Source: Mycobacterium sp. (GTDB lineage Bacteria > Actinomycetota > Actinomycetes > Mycobacteriales > Mycobacteriaceae). From it: a stretch of DNA of 6,000 bases. The stretch is from contig VERS01000154.1 in assembly GCA_018882545.1 (NCBI GenBank), positions 1 through 6,000 of the forward strand, read 5' to 3'. The notes under the pieces are model-generated. The model was not told the DNA's origin. It worked only from the letters and a program-made list of their open reading frames with translations, and did no database searches. Below, one piece after another: positions 5,553 to 6,000 of this stretch. Positions within the stretch are counted from its first letter, which is position 1, and each line of letters starts with the position of its first letter. Both the position numbers and the translations under genes were made by a program.

Positions 5553-5598
5553 GTACCGGCCGGTGCGGGTAAGAGCGCCCCGCGCGCGGGGCCGGTAC
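5553..5598 (+). promoter_or_regulatory. Leader stem-loop next to the ankyrin gene's ribosome binding site
   Basis: GTACCGGCC (5553-5561) is a perfect complement of GGCCGGTAC (5590-5598), with a 28-base loop. A second structure, the 16-base palindrome GCCCCGCGCGCGGGGC (5577-5592), overlaps the right arm by three bases (5590-5592), so full pairing of both is mutually exclusive. The right arm ends one base before the G-run of the AGGGGG ribosome binding site. A role in controlling translation is possible but unproven. Confidence 0.45.
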
Positions 5599-5604
5599 AG
5601 GGGG
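5599..5604 (+). promoter_or_regulatory. Shine-Dalgarno site of the ankyrin-repeat gene
   Basis: AGGGGG with 7 bases to the ATG at 5612. It favours that ATG over the in-frame ATG at 5606, which is only one base away from the site. Confidence 0.6.
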
Positions 5605-5611
5605 AATGAGG

Positions 5612-6000
5612 ATGGCGGGGTATTGGGAACTGCGTGGGGACGCGCAGGTGTGGCCGGGTGTGGTCAATCGCGGGTACGTGACCGACTTCGAGTTTCAGGA
5701 GGGCAGCTTCCTGGCGGACTACGCCAAAGCCGGCAAGTGGGCCAAGGTGCTCGAGATGTTGCGTCCGGAGAACCACCTGGTCAATGTCAACCAGTGCTGG
5801 CCGGGCGACGGCAGCCGTTCCACCGTCCTGCACCGGGCCGCCGAACTGGATGCGCCCGAGCACGTCGTGGCCGCATTGCTGGAGCGCGGGGCGTTGCGGT
5901 CGCTGCGTAACGCGCAGGGTCACACGGCGCACGAGATCGCTTCGGAAGCAGGGCAGCCGGCCTGCACCGCCGATGCGCTGCGGCCCGTCCCGTCGCCGTT
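5612..6000 (+). CDS. Ankyrin-repeat protein (3' end outside window)
   Basis: The frame is open from ATG 5612 to the window edge (129 codons plus two bases) with no stop. Seen: an N-terminal segment MAGYWELRGDAQVWPGVV without a signal peptide or membrane helix; a helix pair at about 33-52 (FLADYAKAGKWAKVLEMLRP), like a first degenerate ankyrin repeat; then STVLHRAAELDAPEHVVAALLERGA (70-94), a good repeat with the TxLHxAA and VVxxLLxxGA signatures; then LRNAQGHTAHEIASEAG (98-114), the start of another (GxTAxxIA). Ankyrin repeats bind other proteins. The partner is unknown, and any further domain lies beyond the edge. The first repeat is followed by WPGDGSRST, a loop longer than usual between repeats. 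The gene diverges from the NrtR-like gene across 227 bases and may share its control region. Confidence 0.82.
   Translation, partial: MAGYWELRGDAQVWPGVVNRGYVTDFEFQEGSFLADYAKAGKWAKVLEMLRPENHLVNVNQCWPGDGSRSTVLHRAAELDAPEHVVAALLERGALRSLRNAQGHTAHEIASEAGQPACTADALRPVPSP

Noticed and set aside
5562..5580. GGTGCGGGTAAGAGCGCC, similar to a conserved segment of bacterial RNase P RNA
   Set aside because: Only this short match is present. The other universal RNase P RNA blocks (such as the GAGGAAAGTCC region) are missing and the gap is too short for a complete gene of about 400 bases.
5395..5667. Minus-strand frame of 90 codons in the divergent control region
   Set aside because: It overlaps the start of the ankyrin gene and the predicted promoters of both flanking genes, and has a Pro/Arg/Ser-rich composition typical of chance frames.

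Overview
The window is about 6 kb of very GC-rich DNA (strong G/C preference at third codon positions, GTG as well as ATG starts, short intergenic gaps). A coenzyme F420-type luciferase-like oxidoreductase, an NrtR-type Nudix/winged-helix regulator, DUF4262 and two apparently leaderless promoters of the TAnnnT type together suggest an actinobacterium, most likely a mycobacterium (Mycobacterium/Mycolicibacterium). That assignment is inference from gene content and style; no rRNA or other marker gene is present.

Layout, left to right. (1) 1-417, plus: the C-terminal part of a serpin-like protein that begins outside the window. (2) 443-1276, minus: an endonuclease/exonuclease/phosphatase (EEP) family hydrolase with all its signature motifs, convergent with the serpin-like gene. 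(3) 1404-2315, plus: an F420-dependent LLM-class oxidoreductase, divergent from the EEP gene and probably leaderless. (4) 2323-3168, minus: a NYN (PIN-like) ribonuclease domain joined to an OST-HTH/LOTUS domain, ending 7 bases from the LLM gene. (5) 3277-3891, minus: a two-pass membrane protein of unknown function whose start appears to overlap the end of (6) 3885-4370, minus: a DUF4262 protein; these two look co-transcribed. (7) 4371-4724: a gene-free stretch holding two near-identical copies of a 71-base repeat at a 79-base period, the second of which grows into a long hairpin. (8) 4725-5384, minus: an NrtR-like regulator with a degenerate Nudix box. (9) 5385-5611: a divergent regulatory region with a leaderless promoter for the regulator, a TATCC-N7-GGATA inverted repeat overlapping it, a TATGAT -10 element facing the other way, and a stem-loop directly before the next ribosome binding site. 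(10) 5612 to the window end, plus: an ankyrin-repeat protein that runs off the edge.

The genes do not form one pathway. Most of the window is an ordinary mosaic of housekeeping and accessory enzymes. The parts least explained by normal annotation are the repeat/hairpin element at 4487-4650, the regulator/ankyrin divergent control region with its palindrome and RBS-adjacent stem-loop, and the serpin-like fragment at the left edge. I saw no mobile-element gene, CRISPR array, tRNA or rRNA, and no clear evidence of a multi-gene defence or other novel system.
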